Below the pieces are notes generated by a model. The model saw nothing but the letters and a program-made list of their open reading frames with translations. It did not search any database and had not been told where the DNA came from. The translations under genes and the position numbers were made by a program. A DNA stretch of 64,000 nucleotides from Enchytraeus crypticus (lineage: Eukaryota; Annelida; Clitellata; Enchytraeida; Enchytraeidae), in contig CAJHZI010000706.1 in NCBI GenBank assembly GCA_905160935.1, positions 296,001-360,000 of the forward strand, given 5' to 3'. Shown here in pieces: positions 1 through 46,380 of this stretch (its first letter is position 1; each line of letters opens with the position of its first letter).

Positions 1-984
1 GCTCTTCTTCGTAAACATAATGATCTTAGCTTGGCCATGAGTAGTAAACAGGTTTCTGCCTTGGTTCTTCTAGATCTCGCTAACCGTCTTGCTGTTAATC
101 CTTCCAAAACTGAATACCTTTTAATTGGCACTCCTTTGCAAAGAAGTAAAATTACTAATAACTCTGTTAATTTTCAGAATCTTGCTCTTTCACCTTCTCG
201 ATCCGCCAAAAACCTTGGAGTCATATTTGATAAAAACCTTGCCTTTAAATCCCAAATCTCTTCTGTTTGTCGTGCTTCTTTCTTTCAGATTCGTCAGATT
301 AGGCAAATACGTTCATCCCTTACTAGAAATTCAGCCACTATCCTTGCTAATTCTATAGTTCATTCAAAGCTCGACTACTGTAATTCATTATTACATGGAT
401 GGCCTACTTCTTCTCTCAATCGTTTGCAGCACGTCCTAAATTCTCTTGCACGTGTTGTTTGTAAGTCCTCTCGACTTCAATTTCGCTCTCTTTCTCTTCT
501 ACGCAGTCTTCACTGGCTCCCTTAATCAACGCATAAAGTATAAAATAGCTCTATTAACTTTCAAAACTCTGCGATTTGGCAAGCCTTCTTACTTATCTGA
601 AATTGTTCTTCCCTATCGCCCCTCACGTACACTTCGCTCCACCGATGCCAATCTTCTCTCAGTTCCAAATATTCTCACGTCACTGGGCAGACGTTCATTT
701 TTTTACACATCACCCACAATCTGGAACTCTTTACCTGCTAATCTTCGCTCTTGTTCTTCTCTTTCAACTTTCTCTAGCAAGCTTAAAACTTACCTTTTCC
801 CACCATAGACATAATCAATCTACCCTGACCATTTTTTGATCACCGGACTGGCTTTCGTTTAGGACCTTGCTTCTCCTCAGCACATTTCTTTCGCAGATTG
901 GTCTGGGTGAATTGATCTGTAGTGATATGTGCTGTTGGAGACGTTCCTGACATCATCCCTGGATGAGGAAACGGACGTTAAACC

Positions 985-1018
<34 letters not shown>
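1..1018 (+). mobile_element. CR1/Jockey-like LINE, 3' part (RT C-terminus, 3' UTR, (ATT)n tail)
   Basis: Residues read from 31 to 808 match the C-terminal part of non-LTR reverse transcriptases: NPSKTEYLLIGTP, then KNLGVIFDKNL, SKLDYCNSLLHG, LHWLP, and after a frame change near 520, RIKYKIALLTFKTL and TIWNSLPANLR. The coding part ends at about 808. A 3' UTR of about 170 bp follows and ends in an (ATT)n tail at 978-1016. The element continues off the left edge, so its 5' end is unseen. One frameshift in this short piece means the copy is dead. The 3' UTR end reads GATGAGGAAACGGACGTTAA, nearly the same as the 3' end of the tRNA-derived SINE found throughout the window. CR1-like placement is inferred from the motif set, not from a tree. 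Confidence 0.88.
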
Positions 1019-1019
<1 letters not shown>

Positions 1020-1379
1020 TACTCAAAGTCTGCTTTCTGGCTCTATATGAGCACTCCTTAGATCAACAAGTTAAACTGCCACTTATATACCTGGCAATTA
1101 TGTTATATAATTGCCATGTATATATGCGACAATTATAGGCCTATATGTACTTATTTGTGGTTTTTCCATCTTTAATTTGCGAATGAACGGCGATGGGGAG
1201 TTAAATGGATTGCTGGATAAAGGATTATCCCTGTGAAGTCATTCACTGAAGGTTTGGTTCTTTCGATTTGTTCTACTTTAAAGTTTCGTTTGACGCTTAG
1301 CTTTGCATGTAGTGATCAGATTTCGCTGTCAATCTTTTGCTTTCTCTCTGCCTCATTTCTCCTTACCTTTACATTATTA

Positions 1380-2330
1380 ACTTCTCTCTATCTCCATCTC
1401 TATCTTTATATCTCTCTATCTCTATCTCTCTTTATCTCCATCTCCGTCTCTATTTCTGTCTCTTTCTCTCAATTTATGTTTCTTCCTCTGTCATCTCTAT
1501 TAGACTCTACTATCTCTATCTCTCTATCTCGCTCTCTCGCTCTCTTCTCTCGCTACCTCTTCTTTTGTTACTGACCTCTCATTCTCTTTCTCACTGCTCT
1601 GTCTCTCTGTCGCCATTTCTGTCTTAAACTCCGTCTTTGATTATTTCCCTGTCTCTAACTGTCTCTATATGTCTCTCTTTCTCTCTCTCTCTCTCTCTAT
1701 CTGTCTCAATCTGTCTTTATATGTCTCTATCTGTCTCTATCTGTCTCTATATGTCTCTATCTGTCTCTATATGTCTCTCTACCTGTCTCTATCTGTCTCT
1801 ACTTGTCTCTATTTGTCTCTACATGTTTCTATCTGTCTCTATATGCCTCTATTTGTCTCTACATATCTCTAGTTGTCTATATATGTCTCTATCTGTCTCT
1901 ATCTGTCTCTATTTGTCTCTATCTGTCTCTATCTGTCTCTATATGTCTCTCTACCTGTCTCTATCTGTCTCTACTTGTCTCTATTTGTCTCTACATGTCT
2001 CTATCTGTCTCCATTTGTCTCTACATGTCTCTATCTGTCTCTATTTGTCTCTACATGTCTCTATTTGTATCTATCTGTATCTATCTGTCTCTATCTGTCT
2101 CTATCTGTCTCTATCTGTCTCTATCTGTCTCTATCTGTCTCTATCTGTCTCTATCTGTCTCTATCTGTCTCTACATGTCTCTATCTGTCTCTATCTGTCT
2201 CTATCTGTCTCTATCCGTCTCTATCTGTGTCTATCTGTCTCTATTTGTCTCTACCTGTATCTATCTGTCTCTACCTGTCTTAATCTGTCTCTTATTCTCA
2301 CATATCCTGTGTATATTTGTTTAGCGAATC
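1380..2330 (+). repeat. CT-rich minisatellite
   Basis: About 950 bp of pyrimidine-rich repeats, with a 12-bp unit close to TCTCTATCTGTC, plus TATG and ACTTG variants. Long Ser/Leu/Tyr/Cys open frames run through it in all three frames only because the unit length is a multiple of three. Confidence 0.95.
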
Positions 2331-2339
2331 TTTTCTATT

Positions 2340-3615
2340 ATCAGTAAATCTCTATCAGGAGGATAAACTCGAATATATCTCCTAAATCATGCCCCCCTCC
2401 GCTCCCCTCTCCAAGGAGTATTTACACCCCCCAGGTACCTATTCACACCCCTCCCCATGCAGAAATCTCTCTCACCAGACGTCACTGCTTCAGATCTCGT
2501 CTTTATTACATTCCTCTCTAAAGTAACACCAATCCGTCAGGTCGTGAATTACTCTTGTTGCAGCAATCCCAAAGAAATTTAAATTGAGAAATTTCTATTA
2601 AAAATAAACTTAAATTAAGGAAGTTCTACACCAACTCACTTCTAATTCTATATAATGAGTTCTCTTCTATGACGAAATCAGGAAAAAAAGCCACGTCAAG
2701 GTGCTGTTTTTAGACTTTATTAATTAATTAATTTATTTATTTATTTCTTTATTTCAGGCGTAATAACCCATACATGAATCTTGCTCATACAACAATGCAA
2801 CAAAAACCGGAAAAGAAATAGGTTGCGCATAGATTGAGCTATAAGACAGTTACTTATAGAATTAGGCATAAAAACCTACAATAAGCTCAGAACATCAAAA
2901 CACTTAAATATTAGCATTATCCAGCAAGCACATTTTAAACTTTAATATGTAATTAGAAAGGATAGTATCAAAACTAGGCAATCAAGTTTCTACTGAAAGG
3001 ATATGACTTAAATGTTCCTGACGGAAATGTAGCTGTTTGCAGATTTGGTAGTAATGAAAACAGAAATAAAATACCATTTTTGTCGTCATTGGCTACATTT
3101 ATAAGTTATTTTTACTGTAACGTTTTGAATCTCTTACTAGAACTAGTGTGTCTCCCGAGTGCATTGTCTAACAATTAACTTAGGCCTGATGATAATAGCT
3201 CGAGTGTGTCAAGTCCTTGTGCATCTGAGCTTGTCGTTAAATAGGCCTACAGTGCAATCTAAGATACACACAACTATCTGTTCATCATCAGTATTTTGAA
3301 AAAATGGAACGGCTTTTCATTAAAAATTAAAATCTTATACTGTAAATATATTTTAGGCCTATACTTTATGATTAGGAGAGTGTTTAAAGCAGCTTCTGAA
3401 ATCTAATTATTATTTATTATAATTTCACCAACCGAATGGTATGCAGACTCTGTTGTAGCTACTTGTTATGGTATTACCGCACAGAGCTCTGGCTCTTTTA
3501 TGTATTATGCATTTCCTCCTTTGTATTGGTATTTGTTTACCTAACTACATTGACGTTCCTACTGTTTGTATAGTCTGTGCTGTGATGAACAAATATATGA
3601 TATGAAACCGTTAAA
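2340..3615. other. No gene seen
   Basis: AT-rich DNA without a convincing coding frame. A TTTATT-type simple repeat lies at about 2718-2752 and could be the tail of an inverted LINE remnant. Three TAGGCCT motifs occur between 3181 and 3362. Confidence 0.6.
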
Positions 3616-3617
3616 AG

Positions 3618-3621
<4 letters not shown>

Positions 3622-3669
<48 letters not shown>

Positions 3670-3697
3670 ATATATGATATATATATATATATATATA
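3622..3697. repeat. (AT)n microsatellite
   Basis: Nearly pure AT dinucleotides interrupted by two GATATATGATAT steps. Confidence 0.97.
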
Positions 3698-4029
3698 TGA
3701 AAATTTAACTTCAGTTTTTCGGTTCGTTCATTTCCCATTCATTCTAAATAATTTACTTCCCCGCCCCCCATAATCAGAAATATTACCCCTCCTCCTCAGT
3801 GATTCGGTGGAGATCAGTGTGACTCCAGCACAGATCAGATCTCCCATCTCTTCCACTTCCCACACTCCACTCCCATCTCACTTCACCCATTTTCCACTTG
3901 AAGAGGTCCGGCGTCGTTGACTTGATTTCGGTCTGGAGAATTTGTAGTGGGACAAAAATCAATGAACGGAAAATATTCCGTGAGATTGAGGCTGCGAGTG
4001 GAGTAACGCAAAACTTTGTTTAGCAGCGG

Positions 4030-4310
4030 CTACAGAAAGATCAGCTGCTGCTGCATTAGTTTTAAAGCTGCTACAACAGGGCTGTCTGCTGCATGGGTTT
4101 TGACAGCTGCTGCAAAGACATTTAAAGCTGCTATATTAGTTTTAACAGCTGCTACATTGACATTGACAGCTGCTACATTAATTTTAACAACTTCTTCAAT
4201 GAAGTTGACAGCTGCTGCATTGGTTTCAGCAGCTGCTTCAAGAAGATTGACAGCTGCTACATTAGTTTTAGCAGCTACTTCAAGAAGATTGACAGCTAGT
4301 ACGTCAGTTA
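4030..4310 (+). repeat. Degenerate alanine-codon repeat (AGCTGCTACATT units)
   Basis: Imperfect units built on ACAGCTGCTACATTAGTTTT recur about every 27-36 bp. They keep both strands open: 132 codons on plus (Ala/Thr/Leu-rich) and 106 on minus. No recognised domain, signal or splice context supports a gene, and low-complexity repeat DNA explains the open frames. A small repetitive coding exon cannot be excluded. Confidence 0.6.
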
Positions 4311-4959
4311 TGGCAGCCGTAACTGTTACTACAGGTTTAGTAAGTGCCACAGTAGGATTAGCTAAAGTAAATAACTGTGGAAGTAGCAGAGACTCTTTAT
4401 ACCAACATTTCTGAAAGGATTTGCAGTAGACTAATTGATTGAGTAAATAACTGATTGATACATTAATTTGGCTATCGTTAAACTAAATTGTTATCTATTA
4501 AACTTAATTATTGTTGAATTTAGTTACATTTTTGGTATATCATATTGCAGCTTAGTTGTACAGAATTAACTATTCAGAAGTAACAGCTCAGCATAGTCGC
4601 CAATCAACCCGCAACTGAATAAATTCGATGTTGTCTAGGATGGGCCCAATATTTTCTTGGATGCTTTAGCATATCCAATTACTCGATGCTATCTACGACT
4701 ATTTTTGTTCGGTATTAAGTTGCGCTCATTTTTGTTGCGAGAATATTTATCACTATAAAGTGCTCGATGTTGTCTACGTCGACCAATCTGCTATTGTCGT
4801 GTCGTTGTACAGCTTCAGCCCGTGTTGGGCTCGGGCATTGCCCTGGAGGACTGAGCTTAGATAAGCTATCTGATCCCATTCTAAACATCTGATCGATTGC
4901 CTCAAATATCATGAACTAACGAACTACTCAAGAGATAACGCCACTGCCTAAATTCTGAT

Positions 4960-5172
4960 TTATGTTTTTTCTCTTTCTCTCTCTCTCTCTCTCACTGTCT
5001 CTCTCTCTCTCTCTCTTACTCTCTCTCTCTTTCCCGCTCTCTTCTCTGTCTCTGTTTCTATTTCTCTTCTCCCTCACTCTTTCCTCTCTCTATCTCTCTC
5101 TCTTCTATTCTTTCTCTTTATATTCTTTCTCTCTCTTCTCTGTCTCTTTTTCAGTCTCTTTCATTCACTCTA
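4960..5172 (+). repeat. (CT)n-rich low-complexity tract
   Basis: Continuous CT/TTTCTC pyrimidine tract; the Ser/Leu/Phe open frame inside it is a by-product. Confidence 0.95.
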
Positions 5173-5390
5173 TCTTTTTGCAAGGCTGTATTTTATATAC
5201 TTAGTTTCTGCTGCTTTGAGAATCTTTAAAATCAACGAATCTAGGATATTTTAAAAGTTATTTTCGCTGTTCCAGAGAATATGAATTTTAAAATCAGATA
5301 GGCGAATACGTTGTGTTCGAATTGTATAAATAACTAGCTAATCAATACCGAATAGTTTATTCCAACCTGATGTACAATTGATTGCTCCAA

Positions 5391-5465
5391 GGCTGGTAAA
5401 GCTAAGGTTAAAGCCAGTTTCCTCACTCCAAAGAGATGTAAGTGACGGGTGAGCCCAAGATTTGA
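5391..5465 (-). mobile_element. tRNA-derived SINE (family T), truncated
   Basis: Starts GCTGGTAAAGCTAAGGTTAA on plus, the reverse complement of the family's 3' end, and breaks off in the middle of the B-box region. Confidence 0.8.
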
Positions 5466-5664
5466 TTTGAATTTGATGGCTACAGACAGAGGTGAAAAAG
5501 ATAGGTTAACCATTGCAATTAGGCCTACTCAAAATCATGTCAACATCTTTTTACAGCTTCCATTACTAAATTTTTCATATAGCCCTGTTATTCGGTTGTC
5601 AGTGCGATACTTCGCCTACAGTTTTTTAATTTTTAAAATATTTAAAACTCAAATGAGATATAAA

Positions 5665-5795
5665 GCTGGTAAAGCTAAGGTTAACGTCAGTTTCTTCACT
5701 CGAAAGCGATGTCCGTGATGGGTGAGCCTATGATTTGAACCCCGCACATACTGATTCGCTGTCGAGTACCTTACCGACGTCACCACTGACTCCAG
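5665..5795 (-). mobile_element. tRNA-derived SINE (family T), near full length
   Basis: Read on the minus strand: a head CTGGAGTCAGTGGTGACGTC with an A-box-like TGGNGACGTCGGTA, a B-box-like GGTTCAAATC, then the tail GAAACTGACGTTAACCTTAG. The two RNA polymerase III boxes and their spacing mark a tRNA-derived head. Confidence 0.9.
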
Positions 5796-6199
5796 AAAGT
5801 GGCCACGTCGTATATGCGTTAGAACTCTTATTGGGGTATTTACCACTGAGCACCTTTATAAATCTCCATTGTCTACTGCTGGAGCGGATCATTCAGTGAC
5901 TGAGGAACAAAACTGGATTTACACACAGCATCGTGACAAAGATTTGATGTGAATTGAATTTAGCAGTCAGTAAATTGTTGTACTTCTTTCTATCGCTCCA
6001 CAAACAAATCTATGAGAACTGTGACAGAATCGTTTGGATCCAAAGAACTTTTATTCTTCCAGTTTATTCTTTATTCTTTATTTTTTTATTCTTTATTTAT
6101 TTATACTTTTATTACATTGACTATCGCTTATCTTATTTGTGCCTTTTGTTACTACAGGCTATTAACACAAGTTTGCAACAAAATTCAACTTAACCTTCT

Positions 6200-6465
6200 G
6201 TTTTTGTATATGTTTGTATGCGTGTGAATGAGTGTGCGTGTTTGTATATGTGTATGTATGTGTGTGTGTGTGTGAATGAGTGTGCATATATGTATGTGTG
6301 TACGTATGCGTGAATGAATGTGAATGTATGAGTATGCCTGTATGTATGTGTGTAAGTATGTGTGTATGTATGTGTAGATGCATGTGTACGTATGTGTGAA
6401 TGTATGTGTGTGTGTGTATGTATGTATGTGTGTACTTGTGTATACATGTATGTCTGTCAGCCTAT
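6200..6465 (+). repeat. TG/TATG-rich low-complexity tract
   Basis: Irregular TGTGTATGTATGTG repeats; His/Thr (minus) and Val/Cys (plus) open frames here are by-products. Confidence 0.93.
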
Positions 6466-6785
6466 GCGTATGTTTGTGGAAGTGTCCTACGAGTCCATAC
6501 AGCCGGACCTGCTGATCTTTGACACAGGATCCACTGTCTGGACTCAGGAAACAGCTCAGCAGCTGATTCTCTCTCCACTTCCAGCTAATTTTATCGGCTC
6601 GCTGTTTCTTAATTCTGCCCCAATTAATGGACCTCTGTATTTTTCATCGGTTAGCTTAGGATCAGTGCCGGATTTAGACCTTGGGGGACCTGAGGCACTT
6701 GTACAAGGGGGCCCCAAAAATTTTACCCTAAACTCCATACTTTTATTTAAATTCATTATGTTAGGGTACAGATAGGCAGTTGATA

Positions 6786-7006
6786 AATGTATTAAGAAAT
6801 AGGACGAAGAGTTGGATAGGACACATTCTAAGGGGGGAAGGTCTATTAAAAGAGGTCATATAAGGTAGAATGTAAGGAAAAAGAGGCAGGGGCAGGCCGA
6901 GATTAGGTATGTTAGTTGATTCAAAGACCCACGCATATGAGGGAATGAAGAGGAAAGCGGAAGACAGAGAAGTGTTAAGGCGTTATGTACCATGAACATG
7001 CCAGTC
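6786..7006 (+). mobile_element. Endonuclease-RT LINE (family B), 3' end
   Basis: Translated plus-strand segments read SWIGHILRGEGLLKE, GKRGRGRPRLGML and KRKAEDR, the C-terminus typical of endonuclease-reverse transcriptase LINEs found across animals. The piece ends in GGCGTTATGTACCATGAACA. In-frame stops show it is dead. Confidence 0.85.
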
Positions 7007-8040
7007 AACTTTATTAATTCCTAAAAATGTTGGTAAATATAATTTATAAAATATCTAAGTAATTGATGTGATGATCGTAATCAGCTACTGAGCCCATCTT
7101 GCAACGCTGAGGCTACAGACCCAAAGACTCAACGGTACATTTAGTTTTAAATCACGACAGAAAGAAATATAATTTTAAACTGCGTAGTTCATTGGAACTG
7201 ACAAATTATATGCAAGGTCCTAATCTTAACTTTTGCAACTCTGGTTTAAAATAATTGACATTAGCAACCTGAAAATGGTTGAATACAACAGTTTGTTTTA
7301 TTTTAGCAACTTTTCTGGTCTCGAGCAGCTCTGTCGGTCACTGGATTGCCAGTGCGAGGAGCATTAGTCTCAAAGTTGTAGGGCTCTCAGTAATACCGAT
7401 ATTATAATTATTGACTATTTATTTTAATTCCACAATTTTTAGTTATTTCACGTAATCTTGCGTTTGATGTCTATACAACCTTAAAAGTTGGCCACTTTAA
7501 TAAGTTTTTGTAATCATCGACAAATAGATCAATAGATTTTTATCAGTAAATTAATAACTTTATTGATAATGTAATTTTATTCAATACCTTTATAATATAC
7601 GGATAGAATTCTAAAAAAAGTTATTCTCACTGTAAATTTATTGGCTTTCAAAGAAGTGCATTCTATATTAAATTACATTGTAAATTTATCCACTTGTATA
7701 TTGCACGAAAATGTTAGCAACCTTAAAAACGAACAAAATTTAAAATAAAACAGTGAAAACAATAGTCCACGCAGGGATGCATGAATTTTACAAGGATATT
7801 GCGTGTAAAATAGATTTAGACAAATATGATTTGTATAAAAACATAAGATCCTGATTTGTCTGTCGGGAAGCTGAGAAATTCCGTGTGCTTCAGTTTTTAG
7901 TTCTAACTCTTTATTATTTGGTTTAACGTCAAGATCAGAAGCACGAATGGCTTCTCTTCAAGACGGAAGCTCGAAGCTGCCTATCTCGCCTTAGAAAACC
8001 TCCCTGGCTAAGGGAGGGTCTATAGTATTTAGTATTTAGA
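7007..8040. other. No gene seen
   Basis: AT-rich unique-looking DNA; no coding frame, repeat array or RNA gene could be supported. Confidence 0.55.
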
Positions 8041-8079
8041 TTTGTGAGATTTTAGCTCGCCGACGAATATTATTTGTAA

Positions 8080-8530
8080 TAACTGTTCATCTGGTGGCAT
8101 TAGTACCTGGAGGTATTAATAACTGGAGAGTTAATCTACAAGTACTTCACTGAAAATCATGCATTAGTATTTGTAATAATAGGGAAGTTAATCCACAATT
8201 ACGTGTATTGGTATTTATAATGAACGGATAGTTAGTCCACAAATACATCACTGTACAAGTATTTGTAATAACAAGGAGTTAATCCACAAGTACATGTATT
8301 AGTACTTGTAATTAACGGAGAGTTAATCCACAAGTAAAAGGATTTGCAATAAGTGGATAGTTAATTCACAAGTACATGTAATTGTATTACTATTTGTAAT
8401 AAATTGATTGTTAATCTACTGGTACATTTATTAGTATATGTAATAACTGGAGAGTTAATCCACAAGTACATTTATTAGTCTTTGTATTAAAATTGTAACA
8501 ATTGGAGAGTTTGTCAAGAAACATTAGTAT
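8080..8530 (+). repeat. Diverged ~55-60-bp minisatellite
   Basis: About eight imperfect copies of a unit containing AGAGTTAATCCACAAGTACA followed by TTAGTATTTGTAATAA. Confidence 0.85.
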
Positions 8531-8790
8531 TTCTAATAGCCGAGTAGACCGCATACTCTCCTCATATTTCAAACTTGGGACAGTCGTTAGTATTTTTAAT
8601 ATTACTTTTATATTTTAATCGTTGATTTCACCCGAAGTCAACGAAGATGCTAATTTTTCATCAGACAAGTTTTTCTTATGTTTTAATTACCTTTAATGAT
8701 GAATCATTTGTCTTGTTGGGCTGCGTTCTTAGAATGTTGAAAGTTGTTCGACAGCGGGTCTTTGGATGGAGGGTTCAATTCCAGTGCTCT

Positions 8791-8840
8791 GGCTCCAGTC
8801 ACTGACATGCTATTCGATCAGGAAACTGACGTTAACCTAG
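8791..8840 (+). mobile_element. SINE family T, internally deleted
   Basis: A short head (GGCTCCAGTC) is joined directly to the family tail (CACTGACAT...AGGAAACTGACGTTAACC); the tRNA body is missing. Confidence 0.65.
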
Positions 8841-8877
8841 GTTTTAACTTTCTATCTTCAGGTAAACGGGATAGTAT

Positions 8878-9178
8878 TCTCAGGGAATGACGCCCCTGCC
8901 CAGTAAATGTTAGTCGAAGCTGAGGAAGGCACAGGGGACCCACCTCGTCATAAGCAGAATCCCGAAGAATAATGGTAGGCGTATATCGAAAGGAATTTTA
9001 TAGATGATTTAAAGTTCCACTCGTATGTGGACATGAAGAGGAAAACAGCAAATATAGAAGATTGGAGGCGTTATATACCATGGGCCTGCCTGTAGGCAGT
9101 GCACTGAGAGAGGAGTGGAGGAATTATATACCATGGACTGCCAGTAGGCAGTGCACTAAGAGAGAGAAAGAGATCCAT
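8878..9178 (+). mobile_element. LINE family B 3' end with duplicated tail
   Basis: Contains the family segment GGGAATGACGCCCCTGCCCA, then the terminal GGAGGCGTTATATACCATGG and GTAGGCAGTGCACT. The terminal ~60 bp occurs twice in tandem (9062-9110 and 9114-9165). Confidence 0.85.
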
Positions 9179-9269
9179 TGAGTTTCCTCGGTAATGGTGT
9201 AACAGTTTAAGCAGGCCCATGTTTCTAATCCGTCCCATGTAGTCATTGTTAAAATCCTTAAATAAATAA

Positions 9270-9386
9270 AAAATAGTAATAATAATAATAATAATAATAA
9301 AAGTTTAGCGTCCGTTTCCTCATCCAAGAATAATGTTAGGAAAGTCCCCACAGCACACGTCACTACAGATCAATTTGGATCCAATG
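9270..9386 (-). mobile_element. CR1-like LINE 3' UTR fragment (5'-truncated)
   Basis: Reverse complement of the 3' UTR seen at 890-1016: (AAT)n, then TTTAGCGTCCGTTTCCTCAT and CCCCACAGCACACGTCACTA. Confidence 0.8.
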
Positions 9387-9389
9387 TTA

Positions 9390-9830
9390 TTTGAGTTTGT
9401 CAATTTTTGAATTGATGTTAAATGACAATAGGGGTCGAACCCCATCCCCCACCCACCACTGATTCCACTATTCCGGTATTCGGCTGGCTGTAGTAGAGTG
9501 GGGTGGGGTAGGTTACTCTAAGCACGGATCAGAAATTTGATCGGTTTCATGTGTCTCACAGGGCTAGCGGGTAATGGAAAATTTTGATGGATCAGCGGGA
9601 CTAGAGAGATGGACATTGTAGAAGACGACCGGACGCTATTGCTCGATTATTATCCCATGTTGAGGATTAATACAACATTCTGAGATTTAATGTCCCATTG
9701 TGGAGTTTAGTGGCGTGCTAGCTTGCGGCTTTTGTGGCAATTTCTTTTGTGGCTGTTGTGGAAAACTATACAGCTGTTACACACAGAAGCGGATAGCTTT
9801 TCAATGCAAGTTAAACGACTGCTTGATTTC
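9390..9830. other. No gene seen
   Basis: Unique-looking intergenic DNA with no supported coding frame. Confidence 0.5.
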
Positions 9831-9834
9831 TACG

Positions 9835-10115
9835 TCATCATCATCCTCACTTAAATCATATTTTAGCTAGGGTTAGGATACGAATAGATCTTCTCCACTC
9901 GTCTCTGTGGGTGAGGAACATTTTCATTTGGTTTAGAAAATTTTGTAGCCTCTTCTGGAGCCTAGACGCTGACCAGCCAAATGCTCTTTCTGACTTTGGT
10001 TTGGAGCTTAGTGATTTGTTTCCTTTTACGACATTTGCAATCTATGGTGGGTCTATTCTTCAACAACCCGAACAACACACGATAATGCTTGACTTTACAA
10101 TTTTTATAAATCTGC
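9835..10115 (-). mobile_element. LINE family D remnant with (TCA)n end
   Basis: Shares ATACGAATAGATCTTCTCCA and the stretch around AGCCTAGACGCTGACCAG with copies at 17035, 42925 and 53205. All have a (TCA)n tract next to them that would be the 3' tail on the minus strand. Confidence 0.65.
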
Positions 10116-10557
10116 TGTATTGAAGAACCTACAGTTGTCTCCTCTAAAACCGGCACTGTGATCTGTGATCTCAATTTTAAAATCTTCTAAATTTCAGGAA
10201 CTTTACAAGTCATCAGCGAAGTTTAACTGCTTAAAAACAGTAAAGTTTAAATAAACATGCTTACGACGTGTATTCTATTTTAAGTTGAGTGTTTTGACGA
10301 CACTTTGCGCACTTATTTACAATCTCTCATCCTGTTGTTTATCGGGTTATTGTTGTTAATAGCTCAAAAATTCATCTAGCGCATGTTTACGACAAACCTT
10401 TCTGCTCGTTACTCACCCTGCTACCAGTGCCTGCATAGTAGAGGAAAGAACTGTACAGTAAATACTACTGCAGGAAGAGCTACGCTATAGTTGGATGGAC
10501 TGTACTACATTGGAAGGGGCTTTACAACAGTTAGAGGGATGGGAAAGGCTAAGTTTA

Positions 10558-10835
10558 GGTGCGGGATTTAGAGCACTCATCGGTTAAGCTGCGCGTCAGT
10601 TGAATGAAGTTAAGCTCCGTCGCGCCGGATAGTATTTTGTGGGCGACCACCTTGGAAGACCGAGTCTTAACAGCTTTGAAAAAAATCCCGAGGGTGTCGG
10701 AAGGTTACTCTTAAATTCGCGCCGGCTGCAATTGATGCGCCAAAAAAGGAAATAACTAAAATTACAAAAACAGAAACCAAGAAGGGAAACTATGTAGCAC
10801 ATGTGGTGTCATGTGTGTAACTATACGAACAAAAC
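10558..10835 (+). mobile_element. 5S rRNA-derived SINE (SINE3-type), copy 1
   Basis: GAAGTTAAGCTCCGTCGCGC followed by GGATAGTATTTTGTGGGCGA, CCACCTTGGAAGACCGAG and CTTAACAGCTTTG follows the second half of animal 5S rRNA, including the A box, intermediate element and C box of its internal promoter. A non-5S body (GCGCCGGCTGCAATTGATGC) and a tail TAACTATACGAACAAAACAA follow. Divergence and the fused body rule out a functional 5S gene. Confidence 0.82.
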
Positions 10836-10859
10836 AAAGAAAGTTACATTGGGAGGAGC

Positions 10860-11010
10860 TGAGTAATACAGTGTGTGTAGTACCGTCTGTGTAATACTGT
10901 CTATATAATACAGTCTATGTAATACAATCTGTGTAATACAGACTGTGTAATACAGTATGTGTACTACAATCTCTGTAATACAGTATGAGGTGATGTATGT
11001 TTAATACACG
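10860..11010 (+). repeat. ~16-bp minisatellite (GTAATACAGTCTRTGT)
   Basis: Eight or nine imperfect head-to-tail copies. Confidence 0.88.
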
Positions 11011-11439
11011 TGACCGTGAGTTTGTTTATCGTGAACTCCATCATAACCTCTTCCTATCTGCAGAGGTTGCAGCATGGATGAACACTAGGACTTGATGAAG
11101 CTAGAAGAGTAGAGGTAGTGAGGGGAGGGAGGGGGTTGACTGTATTCGTAGGGTCACCTAGGAATGACGCTTGAAGAGCAGATGCGGAAAAGGGTTAGTT
11201 TTCTGCATCCGTAGCGTCACCTAGGAGACACGAATGAAAATTAATCTCTTCATCGAAACAAATACCAGCTTCATGTCCGTTCACTGAAGAACACACCAAT
11301 CGTACACTGCCCGTGTTGTCATTTGTTGTTTATTAACTTACTGCATTGTGTGCATCGATTTAATGATTTTGTGATTAATTGATTTCTTGCTTTGTTGATT
11401 TGTTAATTGATTGTTTGACTAATCGTTTTATAGATCGAT

Positions 11440-11611
11440 GGATTGATTGATTGTTTTATTGATTGATTGATTAATTGATTGATTGAATGTTTTATTTATT
11501 TATTTATTTATTGATAGTAGCTAGTAAGTAGGCCATGCCTGCGGGCTGCAGACCAGGCGTGCCTCATCAGCCTTATTGATTGATTGATTGAATGATTGAT
11601 TGATTGATAGT
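11440..11611 (+). repeat. (GATT)n tetranucleotide tract upstream of exon 1
   Basis: Two GATT/TTTA blocks flank the partial exon-1 copy; the second block ends in GATTGATTGATAG just before the coding start, like the tracts before other acceptors in this gene. Confidence 0.88.
11512..11577 (+). pseudogene. Partial upstream duplicate of coding exon 1
   Basis: About 66 bp match the start of exon 1, including the leader TAGTAAG(T/A)AGGCC and the ATG (11535-11537 against 11628-11630). The copy reads MPAGCRPGVPHQPY then stop, against MPAGYRPGVPQQPY in the gene. About 5 of 35 coding bases differ, so the duplication is not recent. If it lies in the mRNA it forms a 14-codon upstream ORF. Confidence 0.85.
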
Positions 11612-11627
11612 AGATAGTAAGAAGGCC

Positions 11628-46025
<34,398 letters not shown>

Positions 46026-46126
46026 ATTCTAAAACTGAAAATACAACTGTAAAAATAATTTATTGTACTAATCAGAACTTTAACGATCGTTTATTAATTA
46101 ACTGAAACTACATTATATGTATGCAT

Positions 46127-46136
<10 letters not shown>

Positions 46137-46179
<43 letters not shown>

Positions 46180-46228
46180 TATATACATATATATATATTA
46201 TATATATATATATATAATATATATATAT

Positions 46229-46316
<88 letters not shown>

Positions 46317-46334
46317 GCATGCATATATACATGT

Positions 46335-46378
<44 letters not shown>
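46137..46378. repeat. (TA)n tract with ATGCATAT steps
   Basis: About 240 bp of TA with short interruptions; all open frames here are by-products. Confidence 0.97.

Positions 46379-46380
<2 letters not shown>

Noticed and set aside
1637-2347. 236-codon Ser/Leu/Tyr-rich open frame
   Set aside because: Lies wholly in a 12-bp pyrimidine minisatellite; three frames are open for the same reason.
6470-6600. Aspartic-protease-like LLIFDTGSTVW in an open frame after a TG repeat
   Set aside because: An isolated 8-residue match with no second DTG/DSG motif, flap or splice context; likely chance.
6665-6730. hAT-type inverted repeat end (CAGTGCCGGATTTAGACC)
   Set aside because: Looks like the end of some DNA transposons, but no opposite end or target duplication was found.
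10600-10700. 5S rRNA gene
   Set aside because: Only the 3' half matches, with many changes, and the body and tail are those of a dispersed repeat.
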